Source of the DNA: Schistosoma mansoni
Lineage: Eukaryota > Platyhelminthes > Trematoda > Strigeidida > Schistosomatidae
Direction: 5' to 3'
DNA: 64,000 nucleotides
NCBI RefSeq assembly: GCF_000237925.1
Contig: NC_031496.1
Location: 31,042,539-31,106,538 of the forward strand
The position numbers were made by a program, and so were the translations under genes. The notes beneath the pieces were generated by a model. That model searched no databases. It was not told the origin of the DNA and was given only the letters and a program-made list of their open reading frames with translations. How positions within the stretch are numbered: the stretch's first letter is position 1; the number at the start of each line of letters is the position of its first letter. Of the stretch, positions 11,030-24,628 are shown one piece after another.

Positions 11030-11660
11030 CCAGTTTCAGTGTGGAAGGAGCAGGAGGCTTGATGGACTGTGTTAGTCCTAGCAATGATGGTCTCTCACTT
11101 GATCCAACTTTCTTTTGAAAGAGTTGACGGATGCAGCCTCAACCACGTGCTGAGGTAATGTATTCCGCTCGTTGATTATTCGATGGGAAAGTCGATAGTC
11201 AGCTGACAAGTAATTCGTTCTGGGCTTGTGAACTTTTTTGGAGTGTCCTCATTAATCTTCTGTTTTGGAAGATAAGAAAAATGAGGGCATATCAGGTGCA
11301 AATTTATCACTAAGCAATTTGAAAACTGTAATCAAGTCGCCTCTGGTTCTTCGATTTGACAGAGAGAATAGGTTTAGCTTGGTCAGTCTAGTATCATCAC
11401 TATTACGGGATTCAGCTTATTCGCTGTCTCTGACCCTTTCCAAGATCTCACTGTCTTTTTAGGCAGGGGCTAGCCGCTTGTATGCAGTACTCAAGTTTAG
11501 GATGCACGAATACATAATCAGACTGATGACGATAGTGGACGAGGGAGGTCTTTTACGTACAAGAGGAATAACACTGGCCCAAAAACTGTGCCCTGGAGGA
11601 CTCCAATAAGCACAGTTTATAAGAATGTGACGTCCAATGTTTGATTGCGTCCAGCATGAA
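11030..11660 (-). mobile_element. Old CR1/Jockey-like LINE fragment (type 3), RT C-terminal part
   Basis: Minus-strand translation shows an RT palm remnant (GVLQGTVFGPVLFLLYVKDL, about 11620-11560). After an internal deletion comes the thumb and tail region (PKLEYCIQAASPCLKR, about 11490; LTKLNLFSLSNRRTRGDLI, about 11370; INERNTLPQHVVEAASV, about 11160). This end layout is characteristic of CR1/Jockey-clade RTs. Multiple frame disruptions mark it as ancient. Confidence 0.75.
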
Positions 11661-12654
11661 GGTACATTGTGTACTGAGGGTGTATGAATGACAGAATACG
11701 GAAGAATTTGGAAGAGAAGTGAACAGTGACTGAGTAAGCACATACATTATACTTACATTTGATCATAGAAGTAATCGACAACAGTCAATTATAAAATTAT
11801 TATAAGATCATAACAATCTGAAAATAGTTCTGTAAGTTTTCAACACTGATTTACTGGACACACCTAGCTGAAGGCGCTCGAAAACGCAACCACACTAGAT
11901 CACCAGTGGGTACGCCCCGCTATACATCCCGTCCAACTGTTAGCCAGGACAGACTTAACGCTTCTCTATATGTCAGTAGTCCTCCAAATATGTGTTCAAA
12001 CTCCTTCATTTCCGACTTCTGATTGTACTGGATTCGCATACTTCGATAATAAAGGCTTTAGGTGTAAGGCAATGTCAAACTCCGAATACGCGTGGCATCA
12101 CTAACATCACTGCCACAACCTAAGTGAATTTATTAAATATAAGTCGGTGACTCTTTCTAAGGCAGCTAAAAACGCTCTTGTAAGTTACTAGTACAACGTT
12201 TTCTGTGGAGGAGTTTTCATCAGCAATAGGATAAAATTACGCCCTCTATTTAAAAGATCACGATCTTTTCTTCTACCTGGGTACATTTTTTGTCATTCTT
12301 ATCGTTCACTATACATCAACGCAACTATTTTCGTTGAAAAATTCCCAGCTATAGTATCAAAGAAATATCGTTTTTACAAAGGACTTACAAAACACATCTT
12401 CCGTACAGTGGAAGTTTTTTCGGGCTTAACTTTATACGTTGTATATGTCCAGTTTAGTTTCCATCTGAGGTAGACTAAATTAATAAATCTTTGGGTCCTA
12501 TTCCCTCTCGAAAATTACTAACGGTACTCCTTCTCCGCAACATCACTGCACATAATCTCTATTCCTTGCTACAACAGTTTGAATACACATATACATTGAT
12601 CATCAAATGACATATATTCAAGACATCTGTACAGCATAACTTAGAAGCGCTTAC
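11661..12654. other. No gene recognised
   Basis: Mixed-composition sequence without splice-bounded coding or a repeat shared with the window. Confidence 0.35.
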
Positions 12655-13560
12655 CCAATTACTTTCTTACTTACGCCTGTTACCTCTCGAGGAGGAGTAT
12701 AGGCCGCACACCAGCATTCGCCATCCAACTTTGTCCTGGGCAATCCTCTCCAGTTCTTTCTAGTTAACATTTATTCTTTTCATATCTGCTTCTATTTCTC
12801 GGCATAATTTGTTCTTTACACTTCCTCCAGAATTTCAAGTTGGGGTTTGCCTCGTGATGCAGTTTGGTGATTTTCTCAATGTGTGTCCTATACACTTCCG
12901 ATGCCTTTTACTAATTTCCTCCTCAGATGGAAGATGGTTTGTTCTCTCCCATAAAAAGCTGTTACTGATGGTATCCGCCCAGTGAATGTTGAGTATTTTG
13001 CAAAGACAACTATTTATAAATACTTGCACATTCTTGACGATGGTTGTAGTAGTTCTCCAAGTTTCAGCTCCGTAAAGTAGGACTGTCTTGATGTTCGTAT
13101 CGAAGATTATCAGTTTGAAATTAGTTGACAGTTGTTTTGAGTTCCATATGTTCTTCAATTGTAGGAATGCGGTCCTTGCTTTTCCAAATCGTCTAATTGA
13201 TTCTGAGATGACTATTGTATTCTGTGCTTCCCGTCAGATATCGAGGTCTTCGTGATCCAGCCAATCACCGGAAGAAAGAGGAAGAGGGAGAGTAGACAGC
13301 CTTGTCTGACTCTGGTCCTTACTGGAAATGCACCTGTCAGCTGTCCTCCATGTACGATTTTACACTGTAAACCGTCGTATGAGTTCTGGATAATGCTGAC
13401 AATTTTTTCAGAAATTCCATATTGTTGAAGAAGTTTCCATAATGTTCTCTTGTCCACACTGTCCACTTTGGGTAACAATTCAAGCATGATTGTGTTGCAG
13501 TTCTCTCCCTCCAAATCCAAAATGTCTCTTCCAGAATAGATTGCGTAGGCTCTCAATTTA
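12655..13560 (-). mobile_element. Type-2 non-LTR retrotransposon (RTE-like), RT and C-terminus
   Basis: Minus strand: RT core (13556-13212; RTLWKLLQQYGISEKIVSII, then VRQGCLLSLFLF), then after a deletion the C-terminal region (13158-12835; [34 protein letters not shown]-like [15 protein letters not shown]). It ends at 12655 in the ACTTACTTACG tail typical of this lineage. It lacks the endonuclease and the catalytic YADD-type region, so it is a dead, internally deleted copy. Confidence 0.85.
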
Positions 13561-13699
13561 ATGATCGAGAATGAAGAAGTTTAACACGCCGACTGCTTCA
13601 CTTATCATTTCTGATCGTCCAATGCCTGACGAAATCCTAGGACGAATTTAGGAGGCTCAATTGACTTTTGGATAATTGCTTCTCTCATGGTGTAGGCGA

Positions 13700-14240
13700 G
13701 ATATATGTTTTCTAACCGAAGGACGACCTTGCTGCTCGGCAGTTCGCTCCACCCTACTTTGTGAGCGTCCAACAGAACCATTAGGAATAAAATATTTGGA
13801 GGTATTAGATAACAGGTGTCATCGAAGCCTTGCCCATGTATCCTGAGATAACCAGGTTAGCAATTTCGAGGGCACGAATAAAGTTTTTGGTAGGAAGATG
13901 GAAAATCGATTGACGATTTGGTAAATCTTCATCATATAAGTTTGTTCGGATAAGTGTTACCTATGCTCAACCACCGCCTACCTCGACAGGTGATGTCTGG
14001 TGTAGGAACGGGCTGGACGAAAGCAATGGTGACCAAGACAAAACATGACACCAATCCACAGAGTTACTGACAATTAGATCGAGTCATGTTAATATGTGTG
14101 CACAATTGGGTAGTAGTCCGCGTGATTATCGTAACCAATGGTCGAAGAATTTGAATGGCATGGCTCAAGATCGTTTGAAGTGGCCCAGGTACATCCATTA
14201 TTTGTCTTCCTTCAAATTCTGGACTTTTAAATTCCATACA
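13700..14240 (+). mobile_element. Diverged type-1 LINE C-terminal fragment
   Basis: Pieces of the type-1 C-terminus are readable in shifting frames: LDNRCHRSLAHVS-like near 13810, VGTGWTKA near 14000, and PRDYRNQWSKNLNGMAQDR at about 14118-14175, followed by the YIHYLSS-like end. More diverged than the copies at 2236 or 55460, hence older. Confidence 0.7.
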
Positions 14241-15514
14241 ACGTTTTCCGTGTTTTTTTCACCAATTTCTACACTAATGAGTCGTATATTAAAAGCCTAA
14301 ACTTTTTAGTCACACATATACTGTTACTACTTTAGCTGTTCTAAGACGGCCTGACAATGTCATCTCTCTGTTTTAATGAAGTGTGGCAATCCGAACCGAC
14401 CTACATACATATAAGGTTCTGACTCGTGACTAGCCCATGATTGAAAATTAGTTAGACAGAATGATATTTTTTGTTAATAGCCCACTGAAAACATAAGGTG
14501 ATATTATTGAGAGAATGACTAGAACGTATCACCATTAAGCTCTTTTCACGTTCGATGGATCAGCAATTAATGACCGGCTATCTACTTTATGGTGATAAGT
14601 ATATTCAGCAACTTTGTGACGACGAAAATAAAGGCCACGTTTTTCTCTGTTTGTGACACTTTATGCATATGGTGGGAAACAACATACAATAGCAGAACAT
14701 CTACCATGACAATTCATAGTTTTCCGTTAAACGGATAAATTCCATTTCTTCCTATGAATTTGTGAGGTTTGCTTAGTACTCAAAAGACTAATACACATGA
14801 AATCGTTTTCTACTCTGGTTTTAAACTTTTTTTATCCTACTTTTATGTGGTATTCGTACTAACTGGTGATTTCTTTGTGTTTGATTGCGCTCTTATTAAG
14901 AATTCCAAATATAATGCGTCCGGTTGTGTTTTCCTAGTTCTACCTGGCTTAAATTGCTCTATTTCTGGAATTACTAGACACCGAATCAGTATTGATATTT
15001 CTAATTATCATAGTTTATCAAGTTGCAAAACTAAGATTCAAATAGTTTCCTTTGATTTACGTAACAACGGATTTCTATCACTAGTCGGTGTCAAAAAGTT
15101 TTTCATGCACTTTACAAAGTCTATGAATGTTTCAGAAAGTTTTAATAAGCTTTCATACGTACTTTCTTTTTCGGATCAGCTTTAAATGATTAGGAGCATG
15201 ACAAAAGAAGCGAACGTTTTGAACAGGTTCTACGCGTATTGGACTAAAAGTATGCAGTAACTCTGCATCCACTAATACCTCTTGGGCATGGTAGAGACAT
15301 TCCAGTGACAGTTGGATTAAGGATAACACATAATATGATCAGGACATTCATTTACATCAGCATAAAAACAACACAGTTCGAATCACAATCCAGAAGACGG
15401 AATGTTATCAGTTGCCTACAATGCAAGCAAATAGATAAAATCCATTCAGAAATACACAAAATAAAGCTACTACAAATTAATCATAGATAGAAGGCTTTGT
15501 TTAAGAAAAATCAG
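14241..15514. other. Unassigned; 138-codon open frame at 14769-15185 not supported as a gene
   Basis: The plus-strand open frame at 14769-15185 has composition expected of AT-rich noncoding DNA and no domain. The reverse strand of the same interval also holds protein-like but broken frames, so an ancient retroelement relic is possible. Nothing is firmly assignable. Confidence 0.3.
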
Positions 15515-16080
15515 ACGTTACAGCAACTGCAAAGATACTCCACATTCTCTTCAGTAAGATTTTGGATGAAAAACAAGTACCAACAGACTGGAAAGAAGGA
15601 CACTTGATCAAAATACCAAAGAAAGGCTGTCTCAGCAAGTGTGAGATTTACAGAGGCATAACTCTTCTCTCAATACTAGGAAAAGTCTTCAACAGGGTAT
15701 GGTTAAACAGAATGAGGGACTCCGTAGACGCCCAACTTCAAGATCATCAGGCTCGATCGTGTACAGACCGAATTGCAATACTGCGGATCATTGTGGAAAA
15801 TCAATTGAATGGAATTCATCACACTACATCGACTTCATTGACTACGAGAAAGCACTTGATACCGTAGACAGGACAACACTATGGAGGCTTCTCTGGTACT
15901 GCGGCGTGCCTGAGAAAATAGTCAACATCATACGAAATTCTTATGATGGATTAAACCGCAAAATGATGCATGAAGGACAACTCACCGACTCACCCGAGGT
16001 AAAGACCGGTGTTAGGCAAGATTGCTTACTATCACCCTTGTTCGCATTAAATATGCTATTTTATCTCCAGCCAAAATATG
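15515..16080 (+). mobile_element. Type-2 LINE fragment, RT fingers and palm
   Basis: EKQVPTDWKEGHLIKIPKKG, YRGITLLSILGKVFNRV, then after a frameshift near 15830 IDFIDYEKALDTVDRTTLWR and VRQDCLLSP. This is RT blocks 1-4 of the same lineage as 12655-13560. It is truncated at both ends and not functional. Confidence 0.85.
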
Positions 16081-16632
16081 TTCTTCAGAAATATTAGAAG
16101 TTATATTGCTGATTCTTACGATACGGCGAGTCAGAATAGATATTGATGGGACTTACACATAAGATCTCACAGATTAGGTAGTCACAGGACAAATCTACAA
16201 TTTTCGGATTCAACTTATTATTATAGCAGTTTTCGAAATTTGACTTAGTTTGGGATAAAAAATATAAGGGTTAGAAAATATACGTGGATATCCATACACA
16301 TGTTCTTTTCTTAATTCACAACGATCCTGAGTAAAATATTTTGTGATCAATATGATCTTTGATGAAATAACTCTCAGGTTACCTTTCTGCACCTTTGTGA
16401 ACTTCCAGTCCCATCAGAAGACGCTTTATGATTTATTTACGTACAATGTCTGTTGTTATGCCCGAATTTCTAGACTCTGTAATGATTGTTTGTGATAATT
16501 AGGAGTAGTTAAATTATAGTATAAACTAGAAATCCCAGAAATAACGCAATTTTATCAAGAAGTACTAAATGAACACGAACGAATGTATTGTATTTGGAAT
16601 TCAAAATCAAGCAATCGTCAAGTACAAAGAAA

Positions 16633-19600
16633 TCATTGGTTCATATAAACACCACATCCGCCACAGCTTAAATTTGAGTCCAAGTTTCTGTAACCGATTA
16701 CATGTCTTCTCCTTAAGTTCATCTTATCTCTCTCCAACAGCGTATTGGATATAGACTTTGTTTTATCTAGAATGTAATCATTAGTATTAGAATTAATAAC
16801 GGAAATTGGAATAGACTCATTTGGTTGCTGGAATCGCATTTGATCAACATGTCGTTTGTGTGTACTTAAGTTATTGATATCTAGAATTCTCACCATATAT
16901 TTCCAGAAATTCTTCACCATAATCCCCGTGACTGATCGAAGATCATTCCCACGATAATATGTAACTTCTGCAGACTCCAATTTCCTCATATTCGAACGAT
17001 GAATTCTTCCTTTCAGTAGGTTTGATGGAGTCTCTTTCGTCATAGAATGTTTAGGATTTCTGTATTGAAGTAGAAATGTATCTACTTCCTTCTCCATTGT
17101 AAAATCCAAGCCAAGGTGTGGCTGAAAAATAACTGTCTAGGTAGTTTAGATACACCTTATTACTCCTTTGTAATCAGAACAAGGTGATTGGGGAAATTAC
17201 GGTTCTAAATTTCATTGTAAATACAAATATACATTGTTACCTAAACAAATATTACCACTCAGTTATTCAATCAATAATTGTTCCCACAATAGTCTATCTA
17301 AATTACTATAAATAGACAAATCGATAAATAATCTAGAAAAAATTACCGAGCGCACCAAAAGATAAGTTTTATCCTATCCTTTCTGGATGGATCGAGTAAA
17401 AATCTGTTCAAAAGATAGTAGTTTGTTGTTTAATAACACAGTGTTTCGAATTCTGGAAAAGTGCTTGAATTCACAATCAAAATGCACGATTCCCGTCAAC
17501 TCAAGCAACACAATCAAAAACGGAACAATCAATATGGCTGCCACCAAGATTAAATATCAACTACAACAACATAAATACAGTTCAGGAAGAAACATAGAAC
17601 CTCAGTGAAAGCAAAAAAAGTGAGAAGACTATGATAAAATAAGATATTACCATCTCAAACGGCATCAAAAAGACTAACAAAATGTACAACTAAATAAACC
17701 AATAAAAAGAAGTTGCAAATGTATGCATGGAGGGATTTTCACACGCAAAACCTTCAAAATGGATCTTACATCCAGTTCAATAAATGTTGAAGTAGCAATT
17801 GACTCGATAACAGTTTTCAATGTCCTAACAAAAATTTCTACCTGACCATTAAAACACGGGTGCCTCTGAGCACTAAACAAGTGTCTACACCCTGTACCAT
17901 TCAACTACGTAGTGACTGCATCCGCAGCAAAACGAGAGTCATTATCAGTCACAAACAACATGGGAACCCCTTCTCGACCAAACATCTTTCTTATTGTTTG
18001 GATTGTGAATTCAGAATTTGGTGAAGTTGTGATAAAACTTCAAGCCACCTCGAAAAAGAATCAATGACCATAAGTGCTTAGTATTTGCTAAGAAATGGAC
18101 AACAGCAGCCTGCATGAATTCTCTGACAGGCTATGAAGTCCACTTCGAAGGCTGACTTTTCAACTTATGACATTTTTCAAAATCGTTTGCTGTACGAAGG
18201 ATATCTGCATTTATCTTTGGCCACCAACATATGAACCTTGCCAAGGACTTCACTTCCTCGACACCTAAATGCCCACTATGAAGATTTTCAAGGACAGATT
18301 TACGTAATAAAGGAGGAATAAAAAACCGATCATTTAGACACAAAATACCATCAAGAGTAGTAGATAACTCATCTTGCTTTGAAAAATAGACAGGAAATCT
18401 ACGTTTCAGATTAGCATTCCAACCTTAACGTATAGCACTGAGAATACATCCAATGTATCTACGAGTTTCTCTAATGAGATCTGGACGTCTCATCGGTAAA
18501 GGTTGCACTAACAAACAGTTTGAAGTGTTATCAGGTCTATCATATAATGATTGTCGAGAAATATAGTCAACATGCTGAATTTGTTTGGAACCCCTGTTCT
18601 GAGCCGTATAGCCATAGGCACTCAAACCAATACTCCATCGTTGAACCATAGCAGCTGGGGAATGTGCTAAGGATTTTTCAGGATAATAAATGAACATTAA
18701 AGCTTCACGATCTGTAACAATAGTGAATTTCTTTCTGAATAAATATTTATGAAGTCTTTTAATAGTCCGAAACACAGCTAATGTTTCTCGCTGAGTTTGT
18801 GAATAACCTATTTCTTTGACAGTAAGTTTGCGTGAAACGCATATAACTGGTCTAGCTTCCTGCTCCAATACCCACAGGTGATGCATCAGTAATAGGTACA
18901 GAATGTACACTGGGTGAGTAAGTTCGAAGGACAGCATCACTTTGAAGAAACTTTAGCAGATTTCGTGAGGATGACCCTTGTTCCTCACCCCATTTGAATG
19001 AATTGGGTGTCAAAATATTAAACAATCAATTGGCACAACAAGACAAGTTACAAATAAAACGGAAATATTATTGAAGACCACCAACTAGTGAACGTTGTCG
19101 TGTAAGATTTTTTTGGAGATGGTACATTTGTCAATGGAGCTAGTGATTTCATATCTGGTCTAAAACCATTAACATCAACTTGGCATCCAAGACATTCGAA
19201 ACTAGATACACAAAATGAATACTTACTTAGATTCACTGTAATATTCTTCTCAATTAAACAACGCAATGGAGCAATAAGTCTCTGGTTATGAACTACTTTA
19301 TCAGTACTATGAACTACGAGATCATGTTAAACTTCAATACCTTTAAGAACACTGACTACCTTATGCATAACTTCCAGAAATATGGCTGGAGAACAATTTA
19401 GACCAAATGGAAGGAAGTTCTATTTGAACAGAATAAAAGGAGTGTTAATTGTCGTGATAATAGACGAAGATTGATCTAAAAGAATTTGAAGATAAGCAAC
19501 TTATAAGTCAACTCTCCAGAACATTTTAAAAGCATGAAGTCGATTTAAAATATCTTAAGCCTCTACTGTCGTGCACGTATGCTTCAACGAACGGGAGTTC

Positions 19601-20030
19601 AGTGTTATTCTATAATCACTTCACATTCTAGTTGTCTTGCCATACAACTTCAATGGCGTAACAATAGAAGTACCCCATGCTGAAGACTAAATTGATTCAA
19701 TTATACCATCCTCATACAAATTATTCAATGTCTTACGTACTGCTTCTCGAAGACCAGAAGGAATTATTCGTCTTTCAAGAAAGACTGGATCACCCTATAC
19801 TTGAAGTTTTATAGACTGCATTTTCATACCTCCACTACACTTGACACACGCAGATATCAAGTCTTTAAGAAAAGCATCAGAATTTTCTTCAGTAACTAGT
19901 AAAGAAACCTTAAACTTGAGCCTTTTCAAATATTTTTTAAACCAAGTATTGACAGTCCTGTTTCACTAACTTGAAATTCGCAAGGTACGTATGAAGAATT
20001 ATCATCCCCTATTAGCAATTCACAGCACCC
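16633..20030 (-). mobile_element. Ty3/Gypsy fossil 'element 1', pol region
   Basis: On the minus strand, in the usual gypsy order: RT, RNase H (QRETLAVFRTIKRLHKYLF), integrase zinc-binding domain (HSGHLGVEEVKSLARFICWW), integrase core and an integrase C-terminal region (16633-17109). It is a broken fossil with several breaks and a stretch of about 550 bp without gypsy similarity between integrase parts (17110-17660). Its RT start (19621-20030) also forms the outer end of the long inverted repeat. A protease-like remnant of the same orientation at 29700-30010 may be its upstream part. It predates the palindrome. Confidence 0.85.
17110..17660. other. Unassigned insert between integrase parts
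   Basis: A stretch of about 550 bp within fossil element 1 with no gypsy similarity. Possibly a later insertion, but I could not define ends or duplications. Confidence 0.3.
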
Positions 20031-20039
20031 TCTTATGAC

Positions 20040-22250
20040 AGTCTGTGTCCAGTATTGTGATATGTATATTCAGTCACAATTTTGTAACGACAAAATAAAG
20101 ATCACATATTTTTCCTATTTATCACACTTTATATGTAACCACATTTATATTCAATATCTATTGTTTCTCTGTATCAATGGTAAAGAAACGTATATAATTG
20201 TTCGGTTATATCTAACACACATACACTACCGCGGTTCTTGAAATATCAACGCTATCTCCGCTGTCTATTCTTCTGCTTTATTGGACACGGTCTTTGATTA
20301 AAGATTATAATAGTATTATAACATCCTTCTGGGCCTCCTGAACTACTTTGGAGTTTTGGCAAACCCGCGAAAGCTTCTGATTGGTTCGGCAGTATAGTTT
20401 AATCCTACCGGAACTTTATTAATCAAGTGAACTCATTTGTGGTTGTTATCTCAGAGATCAGCTTACAAGTAACATTCATTCCATAACAACTATTACCATT
20501 TGTTGTCCAATATACTATTTATGTTGTAACTATAATCTGTTACCTTTTGCGTTCCGCATAGACGCACGCTTAGGCTTGTTGAGTTAATTCTTTTTGGTGT
20601 ATTATTGGTAACTCGGAGTACTGTTATATCTTGAGTAAGCTCTTTTGCTGGGATCCACCACAAATCTGGTGCGTCCGCATATTTTTCTTCGGAACTGTAG
20701 TTTTGAGCTCACTTACAAACGTTACGGCGTTACTTTTCCTCTTGGTATTGGTTATTTTTTATATATTTGTAATGTATTCATCCGAATCTGAAGGCATTAG
20801 CTAGGATAACGATTTAACAGAGTTACACCCTCTAAATATGATAAATGTGCCTCCATGCGGTAGAATAAACCCACGTATTTGGTTTGCACAGGTGGAGGTA
20901 CAGTTTCATCGTCGTAACATACGTTCACAGGAATCAAAATACTCTTTAGTGCTTGTAATTCTACAGACTGAAGTAGCATCTGAGGTATCAAATCTCATAG
21001 GTAATGTCCACGAATCAAATGCCTATGATCAGTTGAAGCAGGCTATTGTTCAACGTGCCTCACTATTGGATGAAAATAAGTTACAACAATTGCTGCATGA
21101 GTGCGAGTTAGGTGACAAGTCACCCTCTCAACTATTACGCCAGATGAGGCAGTTGACTGGACCTTATAAGGTTGGTGATGCTTTTCTGAAAGAAATTTGG
21201 CTACAACATTTACCGATTGTAGTCAGGCAAATTCTCTGTGCTTCTAGCCAACCTTTAGATTTAGAGAGTCTAGCCGGCATGGCCGACAAGATTTTAGAAG
21301 TAAAGCCTGGCACAACACCTTACGTGCAGACGATATCAGAAACTCTGATTGACACGCCAACTCCGAACATAGCTAAATTAAGCGACCTTCGTACACACCA
21401 CACACGCACTATTGCTAGTCTTGAAAACAAGCTAGATGCAATACAATCAGTAATTTCCAATCTCACATCTCGAAGGTCTCGCTACAGTTCTCGGGGGAGT
21501 AAGAACCGAGAACCGCAAGAACAAACAAATATGAGGATTATACCTGTTGGTACCATAGAAAGTTTGGCGACAAAGCTAGGGAGTGTGTTACGTCCTTCAA
21601 ATTTTTCAAGTCATTTTCCTCTCCAAAACGTGTCAACCAGGTAGTAGTAGCGACAAATGTTACTGGTCATGCTCCAAGTCACCTCTTCCATGTTCTAGAC
21701 AAAACTTCCGGCTACAAATTCTGAGTAGACACCGGAGCCGAAATCAGTGTTATTTCAGTTACTCAGCCAAGAAACCTATTGCTAAATGTGGAAAATACTC
21801 ATTGAGAGTGGCTAATAAAACTGAAATAAAGACATTTGGAGGACAACTAAAATTAGACTTGCGAATAAGACGTCGTTTATTATCGCTGTTGTCCGTCATC
21901 CTATATTAGGTGCAGACTTCCTAAGCTCCTACAACTTATCAGTCGATGTCAAAAAACGAAAACTTATCGATTCTTGCACAAAACTACAAGTTCTGGGAAT
22001 TCAGTTGCACTATCATATACATAGTATTAAAATCAACACCCCAGTAAACGATATATTCGCCAATATTTTATCGAAAATTCCAAAGATAAAGAAACCAGAT
22101 TGCAGTGAAAACACTATCCAACATTTCGTAGTGCATCGAATCATCACAAAAAGCCAACCAGCTTCAGCACAGCCCCGTCGATTACCACAAGTTTATAGTT
22201 GTAAAGCCGGATTCAAGCACATGATGCAAAATGGAATCAAACGTACGTAG
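20040..22250 (+). mobile_element. Ty3/Gypsy fossil 'element 2' (left arm): LTR/leader, gag, protease region
   Basis: An LTR-like segment (about 20040-20700) precedes a gag-like frame (20838-21644). The gag style (WFAQVEVQFHRR, QLLHECELGDKSPSQLLRQM, LESLAGMADKILEV) is that of schistosome CsRn1/Boudicca-type Gypsy elements. A retropepsin-like region with a DTGAE motif lies at about 21720-21760. A fossil with several breaks. Its mirror copy is at 26944-29155. Confidence 0.8.
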
Positions 22251-22764
22251 AGTAGCCGAACAGCACATAGGCGACTGTTAACGGGGACTCACTTTCATAG
22301 TGCTTGTTCTGTTCTCGCACTTAGTGTTATCCCTACACATTCAAGTCCGCGAAAACTACCCATCAGGTCGCCAGGTACACGAAGGCTGTATCTCGTCGGC
22401 TCTCCGTTTTGGTGATGTGAGGTCAAGTGAATGACCACACTAGGATCCTGGATGCGTGTTTCGGAGACACAGCATACATCAATCGCATGAGATTATAGGG
22501 TCTTAGACAAGGAGGCCTGTTGGCCGATTTGACATAGGGTATGTACGTTGAAGGCTCCAATGTGTAGTTTGGAGCGAGGTTTTAGTAGACCTGGGACAGT
22601 GTTTTGCGCACTAGAATCGTTGGCCATGGTGACACATGAGGAGGAAGCCGAAAGAGGAAGTTTAGTGTTGAAAGTCGAGGTGGGAGGAATAATGGGAATT
22701 GAAGGAGATTGATTATGAATACAGTGATCTTGAGTGCTGTTAGAGGTATGAGGGCAGTTATCAC
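22250..22764 (-). mobile_element. Type-1 LINE endonuclease 5' fragment (left arm)
   Basis: Mirror of 26430-26944. The minus-strand translation shows LKPRSKLHIGAFNVHTLCQ and DVCCVSETRIQDPSVV, an APE-type endonuclease start. It is truncated after the first third of the domain and abuts fossil element 2 in the opposite orientation. Confidence 0.8.
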
Positions 22765-24628
22765 ATAAAAAAGAAGGCTATATTGTGACATATATATTCA
22801 GTGATTTTCTTTTGCGGAGATAGCATTTATATTTTAAGAATCGAGGTAGTGCATTTATGATGATGAAAAAAAATGTTATAAGCAACTCTTAGGATATAGA
22901 TATTTACTCGTACTACAGAATATGACAGAAGGAAGATTGAGTAATGAATTCAACATAACGTTTATGAATATGTACCTGTCTTCCTGTACGAGTTGTTTTT
23001 GAAATAGGTAAAGTGGTGGAATTATGAACTAAATTTGTAGAAGCTGTAACATTAGAATCACCCATTGTATGAAGTGTCAATTTCGCAGAAGTAGGTGAAG
23101 AATTAGCTGGAAACGCAGAAAGTTGTGTTGTGCAATCGGTGTTGTCTTTAGACGGCTTTCGACTGTCATGTGTTTTAGACTCTATAAAAGCGGGTTTTAT
23201 CCTGTCGATTGGAACTGTTTCCTTTTTTCCATTCTTCTTGATTGTGAAATATCTTGCTTGTCTCTCTACTACTTCATACGGTCCTTCATAAGGATGTTGT
23301 AAAGGACGTCTTACTGAGTCGACACGAACAAACACAAATTCACATGTGTCTAGATGCTCGCTAATTTGCTCTTTAAAAAAAAACTGGTAGAGGTGCAACA
23401 GGCCTAATGCTATTACTGTGGCTCATTAGTCTTTCGCAAAAAGAAGAGGGGTCTGTACATACAGATGTGCCCTTATGCGTTACTAGTTGACCAGATAAGG
23501 TTAAATTAGTTCCATAAACGAGCTGCACAGGTGTACATTGAAGGTCTTCCTTGATTGTAGAGCGTATGCTCAATAATATGAGAGGTGGGAATTCACTCAA
23601 TCAAAAATATTTTTCCTGTACAATAATGGTACAAATGGTCTGTGTATTCCAGTCGAAGTATCACTAATTATAGTAGAGTCAGAATGTGGTATCGGGACAC
23701 TTCTTAAAACTAGACTCCAATTTTGTTTACAAGCAGCCAGGTCAGAATCATCAACCTGTAAACGTGCGATGTCTAGTAAATCAATTCCTTTGGTGGAGAA
23801 AATAGCATCAAGGTTGAAACGTGTCACAATACTGGACTCACGTTTTATGGATTGTATGTTGGTCGAAAATTGAGAAGTGTAATCTAGTTGTCGAATTTTT
23901 CTAGAAGAACAACGATCACTTTTAGCATTGAAGGCGTAAGTCAAGGGTTTGTGATCAGTGAATATCACGAAATCTCTACCTTGCAGTAAATGTTTAAAAT
24001 GTTCTACTGCTAAGTAAATAGCCAATAATTCTCTACCAAAAGTGCTGTATCGCATTTGGGTCGGTTCTAGTTTCTTTGAGAAGAAAGCACGTAGTTTGAT
24101 TTCATTGTTTATTCACTGTTGTAGTACCGCACCTACTGCTGCCTGAGAAGCGTCTGTACACAGAATTAGTGTTGGGTACGGGGTCAGGACTTAGGTAGGT
24201 CAGCATGGTAGTAGAAGCAATTGCTGTTTTAGCTGCAGAAAAGGCATCTTTCGCTTCTCAGGATAATAAGAACTTTTTGACTTTGCCTTTTAACACACCT
24301 CCGTTAAGGGTTGTAGAATGTCTGAACAGTGTGGAACAAACCGACGATAAAAACTAATCATCCCCAAGAAACGTCGGAGTTTATTCAATGAGTCTGGTTC
24401 TGGAAATTTTTTGATGGCTTCAATTTTTGTGTCTAGCGGTTTGATACCGTGTTTGTCAGTCGAGTGACCTAGAAACTCTAAGCTCTCGACTCCAAAAATG
24501 CATTTGGATGGATTAATGACCATACCAAATCTCCGAAATCTTTCTTTCCCGACCGTTGCTGCTACCTTGACGTGGTGGTCGGGCTTGCCTATTGTGATGA
24601 ACCAATCGAGCTGTACTGGCTGGAACAA
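22765..24628 (-). mobile_element. Ty3/Gypsy fossil pol segment (left arm and into spacer)
   Basis: Minus strand: RT end (24628-24290, FLGMISFYRRFVPHCSDILQ), RNase H (about 24055-23600, FGRELLAIYLAVEHFKHLL), and an integrase C-terminal region (23398-22913, HPYEGPYEVVERQ) followed by an LTR-end-like stretch (about 22795-22915). The middle of integrase is missing. A broken fossil. The part below 24066 is mirrored in the right arm; the RT end lies in the unique spacer. Confidence 0.85.

Larger units (their letters stand above)
19621..24065 (+). repeat. Left arm of the long inverted repeat (about 4.4 kb)
   Basis: Base x in this arm pairs with 49194-x (inner part) or 49195-x (outer part) in the right arm. 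All sizeable open frames appear in both arms with identical translation (for example 20838-21644 and 27550-28356). The arm holds, from outside in: the RT start of fossil element 1, an LTR-like and gag-bearing fossil element 2 segment, a type-1 LINE endonuclease piece, and a gypsy integrase-to-RNase H segment. The only clear divergence is 20361-20410. Confidence 0.92.

Noticed and set aside
14769-15185. 138-codon plus-strand open frame
   Set aside because: No domain, biased composition, no splice context, and the reverse strand is equally protein-like. Not supported as a gene.
20797-20991. Minus-strand open frame antisense to the gag-like fossil (and mirror at 28203-28397)
   Set aside because: Shadow frame on the opposite strand of the fossil gag; identical in both arms only because the arms are identical.
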